A stretch of DNA of 64,000 nucleotides from Nymphaea colorata (GCF_008831285.2 NC_045138.2:22663934-22727933), one strand, 5' to 3'. Shown: positions 23,101 to 33,565, counted from the stretch's first letter. Numbers and translations are program-made. The notes: generated by a model not told the origin, from the letters alone.

Positions 23101-26100
23101 CAAATCATGATACATCTTTGTATTGCCAAGATGAGTAATGTGCCTAGACTTGTGAACTTCATCTAGTATAACCTGCAACTTATCAACGTTTGGCACCCAT
23201 AAATGCTTTTTGTACCACGTTACTCAATTCTCATCTATAAACATACCTGATTTTTCGTTTTTTGATCTAGCTTTTAGGCGCTGATAATCTGACTCTTCTT
23301 TTTGTTTACCTTGAATCTCATTTAGAATGTCTGGCTTGACAAGAAGTCCCTTCAAAACAAGCGTAGACTCAACATCTACGAAAGGTTTCCAAGCTATGAA
23401 GTCCTCAAACAGTTTCTATTGTTGAGTTAACATTCAACTTAATGTTCATTTTTCCTTACGACTCAAAGCATCTGCCACAACATTAGCCTTACCTGGATGA
23501 TAAATAATTACAAAATCATAGTCCTTTAGGTATTCCATCCATCGCCGATGTCTCATGTTTAATTCTTTATGAAAAAATACATATTTGAAACTCCTATGGT
23601 CTGTGTACACTTCAAATTTCTCGCATTACAAGTAATGTCGCTAGATTTTACTCCAACAATTTCAAAAATTTCCTTCATTTCCCTAAGGTAAATTTACTAT
23701 CTTACCATTGTCTTATCGCTTGATGACATTCATGTCCATCTTGATAAATTTATTATAATTTGAAATATACATGTCTGATTTTTATTCCGATTGAACGTAC
23801 ACGTAGCACGCTTCATGTTTTGCCTCTGAGCATCTACACTCTTATAGGTAAGCAATGATATTCTAGGGAAATAAATGTAAACACATCTAATAGATGCGTT
23901 CAGAAATGGAGGTCTTACAGAAAATCTTGGGAAAAATCACAATTTTTTTAGGAAAATAAATAAATCCTAAAACTTATGAAAAAAATAAAATAAATGAAAA
24001 GGTAACGAGAAAACATAAAAATAACTTGATAGAATGATAAAATTGATGTTTTAGTAATGGTAGAAATGAAGATAAATAATTTAACTTAAGGTTTAAACTT
24101 TAAGCACAAAAAATGTAAAAATAATGATAAAAAGTGCAATAAAAATGTGAAAAAATCATTTTAGATTTTTTTTTTTCAAAAAAAAAAAGAAAACGATGGT
24201 TTTTTTTCATTATTTTAATGTTTTATTAGGTTTTTTTTCAAAAAAGATGGGTTTTTGTGACTATTTTATGTTCTTTGACTTTAGAAAGTTCTTTAGACGA
24301 TGTTCCAATCAGAAATTGCTGGGAGATAGGCTCCTGACCATTTATTGCTAATGAACTAATATGTACAACCGTACGAAAGAAAAGGAAAAAGAATCAGCAA
24401 CTGTACAAGTTCTCGATGGATGTTGTGCATTGTTAATTTGTTTAATGTTCATTCTTCTCTTGCCATAATCTATCAGTAGATTGACCTTATGCCAATTGAA
24501 GGTATTTATTATTTAAGACACCAGGGTCTGTAGTATCAAGCAATAATCTTGCACAGTTCAGGAAGGAAAAGTTTCTGTACAACCTTATAATCTAACATTA
24601 TATTTGGCAAACACTGGTCAGCTCGATGGTGATTCTACAGCTTTATTTTTTTGTTTTTTAATCATAGTCTGCCTTTTGACAATATATTTACTTTGTATGC
24701 ATTGGAGAAAGTGTTTTTCTGTGTGTATACATACTGTGGAAATTTTGCTATGTCCACTGTTCTTTTTTTTTTTTAATGTTCAGAAATAAGTGTTAACAAT
24801 AAATAAAAACTTGTTTACTTTTCTATTGTTCTGACTAGTTTGACAGTTGATCATCCTGCTGGCCATCACTACCTTGCTTAGGAGCCTGATTCTTAGTGGT
24901 AACTTGCACTTTTAAACTACCTATGGTTTATTCCTATAGATTAACATATGGAAATCACATTAGCTGTATACTATAGTGTACACTATGGGTCCTTGTTACA
25001 AATCTCGACATTCTTTTCTAGGAACATGGACAAACAGGAAAACAAGGAAGAAAGCAAAATTGTGATGTTTTGAAAATATTGCCAAAATGAAAATATCATG
25101 TTTCTATTCGGCATTATTTCCCTTCTTCAGAAAAAACTAACTTTTAAGTTTTGACAAACCTTTTGATCTTTATTTTAATATTTTAATAACTATTTTGATC
25201 TTTGACCTATGTTTTTGTAACAAAAATGGTGAAAAAATCAACTTTCATAATCTTTTCTTTTTTAGTTTATTGAATTCTTGAATTTTTCCCAAGAAAAACA
25301 AATATTTTGTTTACTGTCGAGAAAAACCGTGCCAATGGAGACCTGATGACAATATTTGCGACAATTGTATGAATTAATTTTTGATGTTTCTTACCATTTT
25401 TGATCGATATGTTTGTCCATCTGTAATATTATTTGTGAAACATGATAGAAAATAAAGAGGTAAGGCGGTAATTTTTTGTTTCAGCAAAAGAAAAAACGAG
25501 AAATTTAGGAGACTTGTTGGTGTTGTTATTTTTTTATCCTATCCTTTCCAGTGTAGAGTCTAAAGGACTGCATCTTCTGTCCTCTGTTTAAAAACACGAC
25601 AAGTTGAGAATAGTTCTTCACCCTGAAAAAGGAAAACAAAGGAACCAAAAAAGCAAAAGGTGCAAGGAAGCTGAACAACAAACCCACAACACATTTAAAC
25701 CACGACATCTCTTAAAAGTAGCTCTCAACTTGAGTGTCTCTTTAAATTGAATGTGATGTTCTAAAATTTGCTAACATATCACGGCTGAACCGTATGTTGT
25801 AGGTTAACATCCTCCTGCTTCTCCAATATTTTTCATCACATTCTTGCTAGTGATGACTTTTGAGCATGTCTGTTGGTTCATTTGAGGTCACGACTTTGAG
25901 CTTGTAAGGACAGTGATATAATTGGCAAATCTGGTGAGAATGGGAGAGTAACAACTAGATAAAATTGGAAGGATCAAGTTATTTGAGACCAAACAAGAGA
26001 ATTGTTGGAAAAAATGAAAGCAAAAGTGAATTGCCTTCCACCATGAATGTGGTTTATTTCCAAATCCAATAATTTGCTTTATGTAATTTTTATCATATAT

Positions 26101-29100
26101 AATTAAGCTGGCTGAGTAGCAGACCGGTTTGATGGTTTCTTCATGTTAGTCCAATCCCCTAGATGTGATGCTTTGCTTCTCAAGTAAACAAGTATCACAC
26201 ACACATCATGCTGGACTGTATGGTTTGGGTGGGAACGCCTGTTTTCTATGTATATGCTGATGCAGTTGAGCCTTTATAATATGCTATGATACAGTCTCTT
26301 ACCAACCATTCAGCCCATATCTCTTAGAGCAATTTGAGAAAAGTATGTAGTCTGATCATGGTGCACTGATCTTCACAGCTGCTTCTTTTCTGCTTTTCTT
26401 GAAGCTTTGAAGTACTCCATGCACGTTGGGCTATGCTTGCATCTCTTGGAGTTTTGATTCCAGAGCTGCTAGACCATTTTGGTCTTGTCCACTTTGTAGA
26501 GCCTGTTTGGTGGAAAGTTGGCTATGCAAAGCTCAAGGCAAGTTGCTACTGTTCTAATCCTTTAAATGACTATTAACCATGTTAGTGAATAAGTTTAATA
26601 TAAAAAATGACTGTTGAGGTCGAGCTCATGATAAAGCAAATGGAAACGTCCTTTTTGCATCATTTTGAATAATCGAGAGCAACTTAAGCTTTAAATGTGG
26701 TGCATTTTCTTTTTTAATGGATAATACAGCATACAGGGTCAATGAGGTGTCAATCGCGCACTATATATGTATGCTATTGTGTATACATAGATACTCATTT
26801 CTGCATGAGTACCTTCTCTTCTCGCTCTGTATTTCAGTGTAATCTGTATTGTCCAATCATTTGAAGTAAGTGTAGTTTATGTAGGCTGGTTAGGTTCACT
26901 TCCAAGTGAATATTTTTCTTATCAAGCCAATACATAAGCATGTTTTAAATGTATTTTGCAATCTATTGTTCAATAGTTGATTTTATCTCGTCCATCTTAT
27001 CATGTTTTTGAAACGTAAGATTGACGCAATGAGTAGCAGATGAGTCCCAAGAATGATCTGTACTATGAAGCCAACAATCTGTCCATAGCTGTATAGTTTG
27101 CTGCATTGTCTGTGGTGAAGTCTACAATGTTCTCAGGTTCAATTTCTTTCAACAACGATATCAGATTACAGATATATGAAATAGAACATTAGTAGTCTTT
27201 TGGAGTATTTGGCAAATTAACAGACTTCAAGAACATAATACCTTTTAAGACAGTGTATAAGAAATTTATCAATGTTCTTGTCATTGTATCAATCCATCCT
27301 TCTATTATGATACTGCATCCTGCATTCATCCAACTTAATCTCAATTCATCATAATTTCTTACCTCTTTAACATGTAGCAACAATTTTGCCTCTCAGTTGA
27401 TAATAACAAGACATTGTGTATCCAAGGTCTGTATAAATAATTGCATTTGCCATAACTTGAAAGTGAAATGAGTTGGCCATATTAAATGCACATGCGAATA
27501 TGTGCATCATAGAACCATCACCCAACTGCATTATTTGCCTATTTTATCATATCATTGAGAGTCATAGCTATTTGAATGTCCGTTTAAGAACTAAAATAGT
27601 ATAAAAAGCAAAAAGTCTTTTGATTTAGGCAGAAGCATTCAACCTGCTACTAGGTGCTTTACCACAAAACTTACCACCTGATCAATCTCTTCTCTTTCTA
27701 TTGGAACTACCTCCTGCATGCATCACTCTGTTTCCTTTTGCCCTTGAACTACCCACTATCTGATTTTCACTAACATCAATGGGATAAAAGAGAGGAAGCT
27801 CCATGCCATCCTCAATGATCTCATCGTCCACTTCCCAAGGCTCAACATGGCTCATTTTTACTGCCAGCATGTCTTTTTCTAATGTTTTTTGCTTTTAGAG
27901 CATTAATCATGTCCATGCATTGCTTTGGCACAAATGATGGCAATTCTTTATCCAGGCATGAAGTCACATTGTCATGCATGTTGGTTAAATGGTGTTTTAG
28001 GTGAGAGGTTCATACTGAGAAGTCCTTTTACAATACCTATAAATAATTTTCAAGCAATCGTTTTCCTTCACCTGTGTGCACCGTTATCATGTGAATTTTT
28101 CAAGCCATATCTTCAAAAGTAGCGGTCGATTTTTATACATTTCAAACAGTAAAAATTGGAATCTCATTTTCTTCTATTGCAAATCAATCTCCCATGTGCA
28201 ATTTTAGCTCCGAGTCAATACTTTCTTCCTCAAAATGGCAAAATCTTGCTAACACAACTTTTTTAAGAAAATCTAGGAGTTAGGTTTGAGAGTTTTTTTA
28301 ATGTCCAATACTGAAATTTAGGGCTTCAGGCGTCTATTTCTTTCCTCTGCCTCTCCTGTACTGTACAGTAGGAGGTGTACAACACCGTGTCATATGATAG
28401 GGCCCTGTATCTATGATATCAATGTGACGTGCGGTGCACCCTTGTAGCTGGTGACAAGGGTATAATTGATCCTCCAAAAGTTATGATGTGTATCTTATGT
28501 GCAACACACTATTAGGTATATATGAGGTCCTTTCCTGACTTAACAAAAGAAGGGGCTTGAAATGAAAAGTTCCTTTTCATAATAAATCCATGTGACGGCC
28601 CATAAAATTTGAGTACATCCTGATAGGTTAGTAGCATCCAATTTGTAGCACAAATTCTACCTCCAAGCCTATCTCACTAGGAGATATATATGGGAGTGGC
28701 AGAAAAGTTGTGATGTATGGTGCCTGCTGAATTTAGCCTCCTATTAATCGTACCGAGCTTCAATCTCAAGTGTTGAGATGTAGGTATTTGCTGTATGCAG
28801 CACAGATTATTTGATTGACCTTTTGTCCTTGCTGATTGTTTCCTTCTAACTAGGCTATTTTTGTACCTATGAATATTTGTGTAGTAGTTGATCTGTTAAG
28901 TTCTTCCTTCTATGAGAGGTTCGTTATTGGGATATTGGATGCCAATTTCCAACTACTTGGAGCCAGGGAATCAGCTGGCAACACACACACAGAGAGAGAG
29001 AGAGGTCTTTGTTCCTCAATTGTTTTCTCAATCACTCTTTTGACTTTTCTCATGTTAGGCTAAAATATATATTCCTTCAAACAAATATATTTAAAGCTTA

Positions 29101-29674
29101 CCTTTAAAGATTTTGTAGTCTTCTACACTTTTATTTTAGTAAATAAGTGATTAATGCCTCAATGGAATAATTTTCTTTCCCTTTTTTTCTTTTTTGCAGG
29201 GGGACACTCTAGACTACCTTGGGATTCCTGGCCTGCATATAGCTGGAGGTCAAGGAATCATCATTATTGCCATATGTCAAGCTCTTCTTATGGTGATTGA
29301 CCTATTCTTGCAATTTTCCAGGACTGATTCAGCATTTCTATTTGTGGATCCGTAACCGCTGATGTGTTTCTCAGGTTGGGCCTGAGTATGCAAGGTATTG
29401 TGGCATAGAAGCTCTGGAACCTCTAGGCATCTATCTACCAGGGGATATCAATTATCCAGGTGGGGTTCTTTTTGATCCGCTGGGCCTCTCTGAGAATCCT
29501 ACGAATTTCGAGGAATTAAAGGTGAAGGAGATTAAAAATGGACGCCTAGCAATGGTTGCATGGCTCGGATTTTTTCTTCAAGCAGCCGTTACAGGTAAAG
29601 GGCCAGTTGAAAACCTTCTGGACCACCTCTCTGATCCTCTTCACAACAACTTGTTTTCCTTAATCAACCGTTAG
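11173..29674 (+). CDS. LHCB7: LHCB7, chlorophyll a/b-binding antenna protein (six exons)
   Basis: Exons: 11173-11310, 11422-11588, 13436-13582, 26405-26537, 29200-29292 and 29375-29674. Phases agree at every junction and give 325 residues. LHCB7 is a rarely expressed member of the light-harvesting family of thylakoid pigment proteins. The ATG at 11173 opens a Ser/Arg-rich plastid transit peptide. Exon 2 adds a hydrophobic segment ([19 protein letters not shown]), a probable extra membrane span. Exon 3 has [13 protein letters not shown] and the LHC signature [10 protein letters not shown]. Exon 4 carries helix one ([10 protein letters not shown], with the Glu/Arg pair). Exons 5-6 carry helix two ([17 protein letters not shown]). 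The last exon carries helix three ([16 protein letters not shown]). Length and order fit the family. Intron 1 is 111 nt with no frame effect, intron 3 is 12.8 kb of mostly transposons, and intron 4 has a GC donor (AAG|GCAAGT). The reading frame is intact. Confidence 0.93.
16629..17168 (-). pseudogene. Captured PPR gene fragment (PLS-type) inside the Harbinger-like element
   Basis: Reading the minus strand from 17168, the frame shows [20 protein letters not shown], then [20 protein letters not shown]. After a stop codon at 16914-16916 it continues in the same frame with [20 protein letters not shown], then [20 protein letters not shown]. These are consecutive PPR motifs of the PLS subfamily (the VSWNAMI.GY and AD.V.N..M.MY words), unlike the P-class gene at 6699-8171. 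The fragment starts and ends inside the repeats of the element, has one internal stop and no start context, so it is a transduplicated piece and not a working gene. The parent gene is not in this window. Confidence 0.85.
17228..17336 (-). repeat. Second, partial copy of the captured PPR segment
   Basis: About 108 bases here repeat 16829-16937 in the same orientation (shared CATGCCCAA.TTCATCCCGTGG and GCTCAAATTGGGCC). They encode the same minus-strand PPR segment with a few changes. Nearby, ACAGATGGTGGAGTAT occurs at about 17093, 17140 and 17212. These arrays show that the captured DNA was rearranged by local duplication within the element. Confidence 0.8.
18694..19566 (+). pseudogene. Ty3/gypsy protease and N-terminal reverse transcriptase remnant
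   Basis: Around 18725-18790, frames with shifts read a gypsy aspartic protease start (NSGATHSF is visible in one frame), followed by [12 protein letters not shown] and [10 protein letters not shown], the usual protease tail. At 19155-19412 comes the pre-RT/RT start ([20 protein letters not shown], then [20 protein letters not shown], then GFVKPA). At 19430-19570 comes [18 protein letters not shown] followed by [14 protein letters not shown]. The RT stops abruptly there, before the YxDD motif, where an LTR-like segment begins. Frameshifts and stops make it non-functional. It is on the plus strand like copy A and could be the missing front half of a related element. Confidence 0.8.
19571..19835 (+). 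repeat. LTR fragment of the same gypsy family, third copy
   Basis: This segment matches 18230-18495 in the same orientation (GA-rich run, then ATAGCATA, GACGCCTTGTAGCT, GTGATTTT, GTGCCACAATAGTGA, GTTATTTTGACTTTTGTACA). It also matches the complement of 20240-20460. It abuts the truncated RT on its left and an unrelated stretch on its right, so both of its ends are deletion junctions. Confidence 0.8.
19836..20060. other. Short segment between LTR fragments, unrecognised
   Basis: About 225 bases without a resemblance to the LTRs or pol segments around it. It is bounded on the right by TGGTATCAGA at 20061-20070, which looks like a primer-binding site complementary to initiator tRNA-Met. It may be leader or LTR-end sequence of a deleted element; its identity is open. 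Confidence 0.4.
21056..21985. mobile_element. Non-autonomous DNA element inserted in gypsy copy B
   Basis: Copy A continues uninterrupted where copy B carries about 930 extra bases. The insert begins GGGCGTATTTGGCAGGCG and ends GGTGCTGCCAAACACTAC, an imperfect inverted repeat around TTTGGCAG. Near both ends, GGGATCCC/GGATTCC-like and GGATTTTGATCCC words form further inverted repeats. No target-site duplication could be fixed because both flanks are diverged, so the superfamily is undetermined (Harbinger or hAT are possible). Nothing coding was recognised within. Confidence 0.65.
22960..23196 (-). pseudogene. Gypsy integrase zinc-binding domain fragment
   Basis: The open stretch holds an H2C2 zinc finger: [24 protein letters not shown], then [12 protein letters not shown]. 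Spacing of the two His and two Cys fits the N-terminal HHCC domain of Ty3/gypsy integrases. The copy A counterpart at 15089-15285 has lost its second zinc Cys (a tyrosine is read there) and has a stop, so copy B is the better preserved. Sequence before and after is out of frame. Confidence 0.85.
23920..26404. other. Remainder of LHCB7 intron 3
   Basis: AT-rich intron DNA with long A and T runs (about 24160-24245), no ORF with family resemblance and no defined repeat ends. It closes with a pyrimidine-rich stretch and the acceptor CTTGAAG before exon 4 at 26405. Together with the gypsy block it makes a 12,822-bp intron (13583-26404). Confidence 0.6.
27000..28130 (-). pseudogene. hAT-family transposase relic (BED zinc finger and DUF659) in LHCB7 intron 4
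   Basis: On the minus strand, about 27990-27900 reads [16 protein letters not shown] with [11 protein letters not shown], matching the histidine end of a BED finger and its linker. At 27870-27682 is an acidic linker ([12 protein letters not shown]). At 27383-27189 is the DUF659 core: [20 protein letters not shown] followed by [18 protein letters not shown] (family form: TGCSIMSDGWTD..RTLINFLV). At about 27135-27075 is [17 protein letters not shown]. The order is that of plant hAT-like DUF659 proteins. Stops and frame changes separate the pieces, the catalytic remainder and the C-terminal dimerisation domain are missing, and the upstream half of the finger is eroded. It lies antisense to LHCB7. 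Confidence 0.8.
28979..29006. repeat. (CA)n(GA)n microsatellite
   Basis: Short run of CA followed by GA dinucleotides in LHCB7 intron 4. Confidence 0.85.
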
Positions 29675-30527
29675 AAGCGAAAACGAAAAATTTGTTCATG
29701 TACATTGGAACTCTACCTATACATGTTTTTCTCTGTATACTACAATGATTAACCATACCATCAGTCATAGTAGAAACTATCTTCTCTGTTGTGCTTGTTT
29801 GTCTTAGAGACAATTGCTACCTTGTCTAGATTGTAGCATGAATGACACTAATTTCACACATGATGTAAATTGTATATTGAATCTGAATATAAAGGAAGGA
29901 TCATCTACTGTCAGTACATTCTTGTTGTGTCATTCTTTGAAAGCTTCAATTCCAATCCGCCCCCTCAAGCTCAAGCCTTGTGGAAGACTTTGCTGCTTTC
30001 TTTTGCAACGCCAGAAGCAGCATTCCCCCTCTATGAACCCCCCGTTTGTTTGTCAAGATTAAGAAATGACGTTGCTGCATACTTTTGTTAATCGTTAAGT
30101 CAGGTCGAATGAGATCCCTGGTGTTCCTTTCGTTTCTAAATGGTAGTAACTGGCTTTCAGCTGGAACGAACAATATTTGAAGGCACAAGCTTGTAAATTG
30201 TTGAAAATTACAGCCGCTGGTGTCATGTAGCAGTTGTCGACAAACGCCTGAATGTTGAGATTCGGAAAGGCCCTTCGTGCCAACTTTTATTAGTTGTTAA
30301 CTGTTGAACACGTAGGTAGGCTACATGACATGTCCGTTCTCATGCTTGTCATTGGTGAGCAGTTGTTAACAAAAGTCTAACCCATGTTAAAAGAAATTAA
30401 AAAAAGTGAATCATGTGAGAAATTTTCATTTGAAAATTTCGGTTCTTGTTGCATGGAGCAGAAGGGGAGATGAACAACGCAGCTGTTTATCATCCTTAGA
30501 GCAGGTGGCGGGACAAAAAAGTGGTTA

Positions 30528-32017
30528 AAGTAACTAACCAAATAGGTGGCGGTTTGTGGGAGGCGAAGTCAACCCTTTTTTTTCTATGCTCTCAAGGTTC
30601 AGGCCTCTTGCAGCCATTACCCATTCCGGACTGGATTTTGGGAATATATTTCAATGAATTTTATAGAAGGCTTACCTACGTCCCGTGAAAAATCAGCCAT
30701 ACTAATAGTGGTGGATCGTTTGTCTAAAGATGCTCAATTCGTAGCTCTAGCTCATCTATTTACCGCCAAGATGGTTGCTAAAGCATTTCATGATTGCATG
30801 GGAAAGCTTCACGGAAAGCCTCGGTCGATAGTCAGTGATAGAGACTCCCTATTTCTCAACTCATTTTGGAAAGAATGCTTCCAAATACAGGACACCAAAC
30901 TTCAAATGTCCGCAGCTTACCATCCTCAGTTAGATGGTCAGACGAGATAGTAAACAAGAGTCTTGAAATTTACCTCCGTTGCTTCACGGGACAGCACTTG
31001 AAATTGTGTGCATAATATGCATACAACACGGGCTGACACTCCTCAAGGGGGATCACACCCTTCGAAGTTGTGTATGGGACCTCCCCACCTGACCTAAGGA
31101 GGCATCAGCCAGGCACAGCTAGCTAGAGAAGAACAAGTGGATGTACAGCTCATATGCAAGGACACAGTCCTCAAGCATTTAAAACAGCATCTCGCAGCAG
31201 CCAGAAATAAGATGGTAATCCAATACAATAGGAAGCACAGGGATTTACAGCTGCAAATAGGGGACTGAGTCTTCCTTTGACGTCCTCCCCATGGACTAGG
31301 TCCACCACTTAAAAAGAGAACTGCTAAACTAGCACCAAGGTTCGTTGGCCCTTATTAAATCAAGAGGAGAGTAGGGACAGTGGCTTATGAATTAAACCTA
31401 CTGGAAGGGAGTTTGATTCACCCTATGTTCCACGTTTCCAAGTTAAAGTGTTGCTTCAGTCCTCCCACAATAAAAGAGAGAAATGCAGGCAGCCCCCATA
31501 TTAGTTGTGCCAGCAGAGCTGTATCCTTATCAAAGGCTGGGCACGCCAGGGAAAAAATCCTCATGCCGAATGGCTCATCGAATCGAATACTTATGAAGAT
31601 CTACCACCCACTTGGGAGGCCGCAGAGGAGATACAAACTCGATTCCCTGATTTCACACCTTGGACAAGATGTAATTGTAAGGGAGGACTGTTGTTATGTG
31701 TGGAGTTATTGAGTCCATAGAGTCAGGTCAGCAGAGGCAAGATCTGCCCTGCGTGAAGTCAGTTGGGAACTGGGTCGGGTGGATGGTAGGTCTCAATAAA
31801 CCCACCCCATGTTATCAGATTGCAGTATATAAGGTCGTTAAGGGAGTTAACCCTAATTAGCAATATAATTACCAACCTTAAGGTGTGAAGGCTGGGCTTT
31901 CGCAAGAGTAGTGTGCGTGAGTAATTGCCCTCTATTAGCAGAACAGTAACTAACCACATGGGTGGCAATTTGTGAGAGGCCAAGTCAACCCCTTTTTTCT
32001 ATGCTTCCAAGGTTTAG
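30528..32017 (+). mobile_element. Ty3/gypsy remnant of a second family: LTR tail, integrase, 3' LTR
   Basis: The tail of an LTR at 30528-30597 (GTAACTAACC, GGAGGCGAAGTCAACCC, TCTATGCT) recurs at about 31945-32015 at the end of the 3' LTR. The 3' LTR begins TGTTATGTGTGG at 31692, just after a polypurine tract (AAGGGAGGACTG). Between them lie integrase core and C-terminal remnants. As in copies A and B, the 5' LTR remnant is followed directly by late pol sequence, so gag, protease, RT and most of the 5' LTR are gone. The LTR sequence differs from that family. Confidence 0.7.
30610..31720 (+). pseudogene. Gypsy integrase core and chromodomain-like tail, broken
   Basis: At 30650-30950: MNFIEGLPTSREKSAILIVV, then DRLSKDAQF (in functional family members the Asp of this DRLSK motif is catalytic), then SIVSDRDSLFLNSFWKECF with the second Asp, then SAAYHPQLDGQTR. 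A stop follows. At 31380-31480 is the C-terminal segment ending HPMFHVSKLK, and at about 31560-31690 in another frame AEWLIESNTYEDLPPTWEAA with IQTRFPDF and KGG. The latter resembles the chromodomain-like tail of plant gypsy integrases (W...TWE....I...FP.F). At least three frame changes make it non-functional. Confidence 0.8.
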
Positions 32018-32839
32018 AACTGATTCGAGACCTAAGTGGTTCTAGGTTGCACCCTTCAACTCGAAACGTTATGCATGTTACTATTTTGTAGTTGAAAAAG
32101 TAGCATCAATGGGAATCAACATTCATACCAACCAGTTAACTAGTGAGAAAGGATCAAAGTACATTGGTTTTTCACAATGAAATGAGTATGACTATAATTG
32201 GAAAACATCGTGGAAATATTAATGACTTTCTGGTCTCAAAATCGTCCACGTCTGCAGGGAGGGAGCAACCAATAGTCATGATCACATCACACCGCACTGG
32301 TTGCTGACAATTATGATTTTTACCATATGAATGAAATCACTGATGGTGTGATTCTAAAAGACACTTTCTATCATAAGCGCTCCAAACCGTTCTTTGAAAC
32401 AGTAACCAGCTTCTTGTATAAATCTAGTGTGGCAAAGTTGGGCGGATGTGCAACAAATGAAGCAACCAAATTTGGCTCCACAATTTGCACATGGTCATAT
32501 GTGAGCTCTGAATTTTGGTCGGCGCATCTCAAAAGTTCAACTCATGTACTGAACTCAGTCTGGCCCGAAGCTCTTGCCAGCAGTCCAAGCCCGGCCCGTT
32601 TAGGTATCAGACTGGGCTCGACCATAAACTTCATACACATCGGGTGCCCGGTTCGATGTCTACTCTTATTTGAAAACTTTGACATTTCATTTTTTAATAT
32701 CCCAAAAATATTTGATGATATATCAAGAGTTTTTAAGAAAGTCATCAGCGACACACAGAGTTTTTAAGGGAACCATTGGCGGACACACAAAGAGTTTTTA
32801 AGGAAGCCATCGGCGATGCACCAAAAGTTTGTATGTCAG

Positions 32840-32871
<32 letters not shown>

Positions 32872-33000
32872 ATAAAGAGAGAAAGAAAAAGAAAAAGATA
32901 ATAAAAAAATGTGGGGAGATGAATTTTAAATATATATATTGCACCAAGTGGGCCCTCAACACTACTCGGGCCAGCAGCCCCATCTGATACCTGTCTGTTG
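32018..33000. other. Intergenic with a hAT-like repeat fragment
   Basis: At about 32540-32680 is a GC-rich segment (GCCCGAAGCTCTTGCCAGCAG, then CCATAAACTTCATACAC, GTGCCCGGTTCGATGTCTAC and CTCTTA). It is the reverse complement of parts of the element at 33774-34642 and so a second copy of that family. A degenerate triplicated word, AGAGTTTTTAAG.AAGCCATCGGCGA, occurs at about 32726-32815. A (TA)n tract lies at about 32838-32871. A plus-strand ORF at 32327-32767 covers this composite and has no recognisable domain. Confidence 0.5.
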
Positions 33001-33565
33001 TTACTTGAGGCGATCAAAACTTGCATCTCTTCCAACTTTCTGCATCTAACAACAAGTGTATCTCCCACATCCAATCTTTGAAACGGCATATGAACGAAAT
33101 CTGGATCCTTCAAGCTAATGCAATTGAAAAATATTTATAGCCTTAAGTTTTATGATTGGCATCAACGTCTAGATGTTGATTATGGTTTTAACGCCTTTGG
33201 TGTTCTACGTGAAAGAAGAACATTACGTACGTTAGCCCAGACTTCTAGGAATATTTTGAAAGAAGAACATTACATACGTGAAAGTAATTAAATATATGTA
33301 ATGTTCTGTGATGGGCAGGACATGTTGTATGTTCTATTTCGATGGACAAACCTCTTAACTTTCATGTAGAACACCAAAGGAGTTAAAACCGTAATGGTAT
33401 GTTATGCCAATCATAAAACCTAAGGCTATAAATATTTTTCAATTGCATTAGCTTGAGGAATCCAGATTTTGTTCATATGCCATTGCAAAGATTGGATGTG
33501 GGCGATAGGCTTGTTGCTAGACGGAGAAAGTTGGAAAAGATGCACGTTTTGTTCGCCTCAGGTAA
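33001..33565. repeat. Inverted duplication (hairpin), arms ~210 nt, built from a gene fragment
   Basis: Positions 33001-33214 are the reverse complement of 33359-33565 with scattered differences, separated by a 144-nt loop that itself contains AGAACATTAC and GTAATGTTCT. The outer part of each arm is coding-like: arm one on the minus strand reads DPDFVHMPFQRLDVGDTLV, arm two on the plus strand NPDFVHMPLQRLDVGDRLV. Each continues with a basic RKLE.M..L.AS stretch. In arm two the frame ends at a good donor-like CCTCAG|GTAAGG. The inner part of the arms is non-coding. I do not recognise the protein family. A transcript through this locus would fold into a long, imperfect stem. Confidence 0.8.

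Larger units (their letters stand above)
20025..23919 (-). mobile_element. Ty3/gypsy copy B: same deletion derivative as copy A, opposite orientation
   Basis: Read on the minus strand from 23919: an LTR start (TGTAAGACCTCCATTTCTG) of about 280 bp is fused to the RNase H end ([14 protein letters not shown]-type, about 23640-23570, then [14 protein letters not shown]). Integrase follows: an H2C2 zinc finger at 22960-23196, then core and C-terminal pieces to about 22030. Then come a polypurine tract (GGGGGAGGATAAT, 21029-21017) and a 3' LTR starting TGTATGACCTCC at 21016. That LTR runs to about 20061 with the GA/CT-rich zone at about 20455-20520. Layout, order and the LTR-RNase H junction equal those of copy A. 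A separate 0.93 kb DNA element interrupts it near its 3' LTR. Stops and shifts abolish coding. Confidence 0.78.

Noticed and set aside
32327-32767. 146-codon plus-strand ORF
   Set aside because: It crosses the boundary into a hAT-like repeat and has no family resemblance.
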